Made by a program: the position numbers and the translations under genes
Assembly (NCBI GenBank): GCA_030706015.1
Contig: JAUZPI010000003.1
Location: forward strand, 61,508-125,507
Source of the DNA: Bacillota bacterium
GTDB taxonomy: Bacteria > Bacillota > Clostridia > Clostridiales > Clostridiaceae
Length of the DNA stretch: 64,000 nucleotides
Direction: 5' to 3'
The notes under the pieces: model-generated
The model's database searches: none
Told to the model about the DNA's origin: nothing
The model's input: the letters and a program-made list of their open reading frames with translations, nothing else
In this document: positions 62,027 through 64,000 of the stretch, piece after piece
How the letters are laid out: each line of letters starts with the position of its first letter
How positions within the stretch are numbered: the stretch's first letter is position 1

Positions 62027-64000
62027 CTAAGGCGCAACCGTAACTGTACAAGTAATAATTTTTCCATTATTGTTTATAGTAATATTACATTTATATCCTG
62101 AAGTAGCTGTTGGTAGTATTGTTATTAATCCGTTAGCATCTACTGTTGCTACTGCTGTATTACTGGATGCGTAGGTTGTTCCTGTGCTGCTATTTGTTAC
62201 ATCTTTTGTGCTGCTATCTGACATAGTAGCTGTGACATTAAGCTGCTGAGTTGCTCCCTTTGCTAATGTAACTGTTGATAAATTTGCCGAAATACTAGTT
62301 ACAGTTGGTCCACTTATTCCAGCGGTAACTGTACAACTTGCTGTTTTGGTACCATTTTTTACTGTTATTACAGTTTTATAGCCAGAAATAGCTGTTGGTG
62401 ATACTGTTATCAATCCGTTAGCATCTACTGTTGCTACTGCTAAATTGCTTGACGTATAAATTGTTCCTGTACTGCTATTTGTTATATCTTTTGTGCTGCC
62501 ATCAGACATTGCTCCTGTTACAATTAACTGCTTTGTTAATCCTTGTCCTATTGCTACTGCTGTTGAATCTAAACTTATGCTGTTTACAGCTACACCTGTA
62601 CTACCTACTGTTACAGTACAACTTACTGTTTTTCCATTATTTTTTGCTGATATTACAGTTTTATATCCGACTGTCGCTGTTGGTAACACTGTTACTAATC
62701 CGTTAGCATCTACTGTTGCTACTGCTGTATTACTAGATGTATAAGTTGTTCCAGTACTGCTATTTGTTAAATCTTTCGTGCTGCCATCAGACATACTTCC
62801 TGTTACTACCAACTGTTTTGTTGCTCCTTGTACTATCGTTGCAGCTGTTGTATCTAAACTTATACTATTTACAGTTACCACTGCACTTCCTACTGTTACA
62901 GTGCAACTTGCTGTTTTTCCATTATTTTTTACTGAAATTACAGTTTTATAGCCAACTGTTGCTGTTGGTAATACTGTTATTAATCCATTTGCATCTACTG
63001 TTGCTACTGCTGTATTGCTTGAAGTATAAGTTGTTCCTGTACTGCTGTTTGTTACATCTTTCGTGCTGCCATCAGACATGGTTCCTGTTACTACTAACTG
63101 TTTTGTTGCTCCTTGTACTATTGTTGCAGCCGTTGTATCTAAACTTATACTATTTACAGTTACTGCTCCACTTCCAACTGTTACTGTGCAACTTGCTGTT
63201 TTTCCATTATTCTTTGCTGTTATTACAGTTTTATAGCCAACTGTTGCTGGTGGTAATACTGTTATCAATCCATTGGCATCTACTGTTGCTACTGCTAAAT
63301 TGCTTGATGTATAGGTTGTTCCTGTACTGCTATTTGTTATATCTTGTGTACTGCCATCAGACATGACACCAGTTACTACCAGCTGCTTTGTCACTCCTTG
63401 TCCTATTGTTGCAGCTGTTGCATCTAAACTTATGCTATTTACAGTTACTGCAGCACTTCCTACTGTTACTGTGCAGCTTGCTGTTTTCCCATTATTTTTT
63501 GCTGATATTACAGTTTTATAGCCAACTGTTGCTGTTGGTAATACTGTTATTAATCCATTTGCATCCACTGTTGCTACCGATGCATTACTTGATGTATAAG
63601 TTGTTCCTGTACTGCTATTTGTTATATCTTTTGTGCTGCCGTCAGACATAGTTCCTGTTACTACCAGCTGTTTTGTTGCTCCCTGTGCTAATGTTGCAGC
63701 TGTTGTATCTAAACTTATGCTATTTACAGTTACTGCTGCACTTCCTACTGTTACTGTGCAGCTTGCTGTTTTTCCATTATTATTTGCTAGTATTACAGTC
63801 TTATATCCAACTGTTGCTGTTGGCAATACTGTAATCAATCCATTAGCATCCACTGTTGCTACCGCTGAATTACTTGATGTATAGGTTGTTCCTTCACTGC
63901 TATTTGTTATATCTTTTGTGCTGCCGTCAGACATAGTTCCTGTTACTACCAGCTGTTTTGTTGCTCCCTGTGCTAATGTTGCAGCTGTTGTATCTAAACT
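62027..64000 (-). CDS. Repetitive BIG2-like surface protein, 5' part cut off by window edge
   Basis: The frame is open from 64000 to the stop at 62027, giving 657 residues with no start in view. The visible part is seven tandem bacterial Ig-like (BIG2) domains of about 95 aa: (S/V)ISLDTTAATLAQGATKQL, GTYTSSN.AVATVDANGLITVLP, then KTASCTVTVG. The last domain (SISANLSTVTLAKGATQQL) is the most diverged and ends TCTVTVAP. No sortase motif or membrane anchor is at the C-terminus, so anchoring, if any, is upstream. An adhesin or cell-wall protein is the likely role. It lies downstream of fliB's region on the same strand but is separated from fliB by a terminator. Confidence 0.85.
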   Translation of the reverse strand, partial: SLDTTAATLAQGATKQLVVTGTMSDGSTKDITNSSEGTTYTSSNSAVATVDANGLITVLPTATVGYKTVILANNNGKTASCTVTVGSAAVTVNSISLDTTAATLAQGATKQLVVTGTMSDGSTKDITNSSTGTTYTSSNASVATVDANGLITVLPTATVGYKTVISAKNNGKTASCTVTVGSAAVTVNSISLDATAATIGQGVTKQLVVTGVMSDGSTQDITNSSTGTTYTSSNLAVATVDANGLITVLPPATVGYKTVITAKNNGKTASCTVTVGSGAVTVNSISLDTTAATIVQGATKQLVVTGTMSDGSTKDVTNSSTGTTYTSSNTAVATVDANGLITVLPTATVGYKTVISVKNNGKTASCTVTVGSAVVTVNSISLDTTAATIVQGATKQLVVTGSMSDGSTKDLTNSSTGTTYTSSNTAVATVDANGLVTVLPTATVGYKTVISAKNNGKTVSCTVTVGSTGVAVNSISLDSTAVAIGQGLTKQLIVTGAMSDGSTKDITNSSTGTIYTSSNLAVATVDANGLITVSPTAISGYKTVITVKNGTKTASCTVTAGISGPTVTSISANLSTVTLAKGATQQLNVTATMSDSSTKDVTNSSTGTTYASSNTAVATVDANGLITILPTATSGYKCNITINNNGKIITCTVTVAP
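62290..64000 (-). repeat. Exact-length 285-bp tandem repeat array encoding Ig-like domains
   Basis: The landmark AAACT(T) of the SLDTT or SLDAT codons recurs at 62575, 62860, 63145, 63430, 63715 and 64000, every 285 bases without an indel. Bases 63616-63715 and 63901-64000 are identical over 100 bp, so the left-edge copies are recently duplicated. Confidence 0.95.

Noticed and set aside
62737..63366. Long plus-strand Leu-rich ORFs opposite the Ig-repeat gene (also near 62431-62706 and 63388-63884)
   Set aside because: They are reverse-frame shadows of the 285-bp tandem repeats, with repeated composition, no ribosome sites, and no known family.
62290..64000. Regular repeats considered as a CRISPR array
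   Set aside because: The unit is 285 bp, coding in one frame and without spacers; no cas genes are present.

Overview
The window is a low-GC, AT-rich Firmicute chromosome segment and most resembles a motile, spore-forming Clostridium (sensu stricto). The evidence is clostridial synteny around mraZ-rsmH-ftsL-spoVD-murE-mraY-spoVE, a FliR-FlhB fusion, two DUF881 genes flanking sbp, a sporulation-type PBP with two PASTA domains, and strong AGGAGG-type ribosome binding sites. Nearly every gene is on the minus strand; only rqcH, ychF, a small unknown protein and ppaC are on the plus strand. No tRNA, rRNA, CRISPR array, prophage or intact insertion sequence was recognised.

Layout. 1-8.4 kb: a truncated lipoprotein gene coupled to dapF; the divergent ribosome quality-control gene rqcH; pyrR-uraA behind a PyrR-type attenuator; an RluA-family pseudouridine synthase, lspA, a DksA/TraR-like gene and mtnN. 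8.4-11.3 kb: the ylm/division cluster yggS-sepF-yggT-ylmH-divIVA. 11.4-22 kb: DUF881/sbp genes, ftsQ, and the mraZ-led dcw cluster. This dcw copy lacks murF, murD, murG, ftsA and ftsZ at their usual places. 22-34.8 kb: an M16 protease pair, ychF preceded by a possible 14-codon leader peptide, a Lon-family protease with no P-loop, deoC, a lone hypA that starts at TTG, a small unknown gene, a Ca2+-type P-ATPase, and a CBS-containing Mn-dependent pyrophosphatase.

34.9-59 kb is one long minus-strand flagellar operon: flgB-flgC-fliE-fliF-fliG-fliH-fliI-fliJ-fliK-flgD-(TIGR02530)-flgE-flbD-fliL-fliO-fliP-fliQ-fliR/flhB-flhA-flhF-flhG-pilZ-sigD-swrB-like-(58 aa membrane protein)-flgF-flgG. It covers the rod, MS ring, FliG, export gate and ATPase, hook with cap and ruler, placement GTPases, a c-di-GMP receptor and the late sigma factor. 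The stator genes motAB, fliM, fliN/fliY and the che genes are absent. The hook protein is about twice the usual size because of five internal repeats. 59.6-61.8 kb holds a flagellin gene with a near-consensus sigma-28 promoter, preceded by fliB, the flagellin lysine methylase. SigD made by the main operon would then switch on this flagellin. The right edge is a truncated surface protein made of exact 285-bp (95 aa) bacterial-Ig-like repeats.

Points most worth a second look are the ychF leader peptide, the hairpin that brings the deoC Shine-Dalgarno to its start codon, the terminator directly against the mtnN ribosome site, a shared palindromic intergenic element at 24.8 and 34.9 kb, the enlarged hook protein, the P-loop-less Lon homologue, and the Ig-repeat array.
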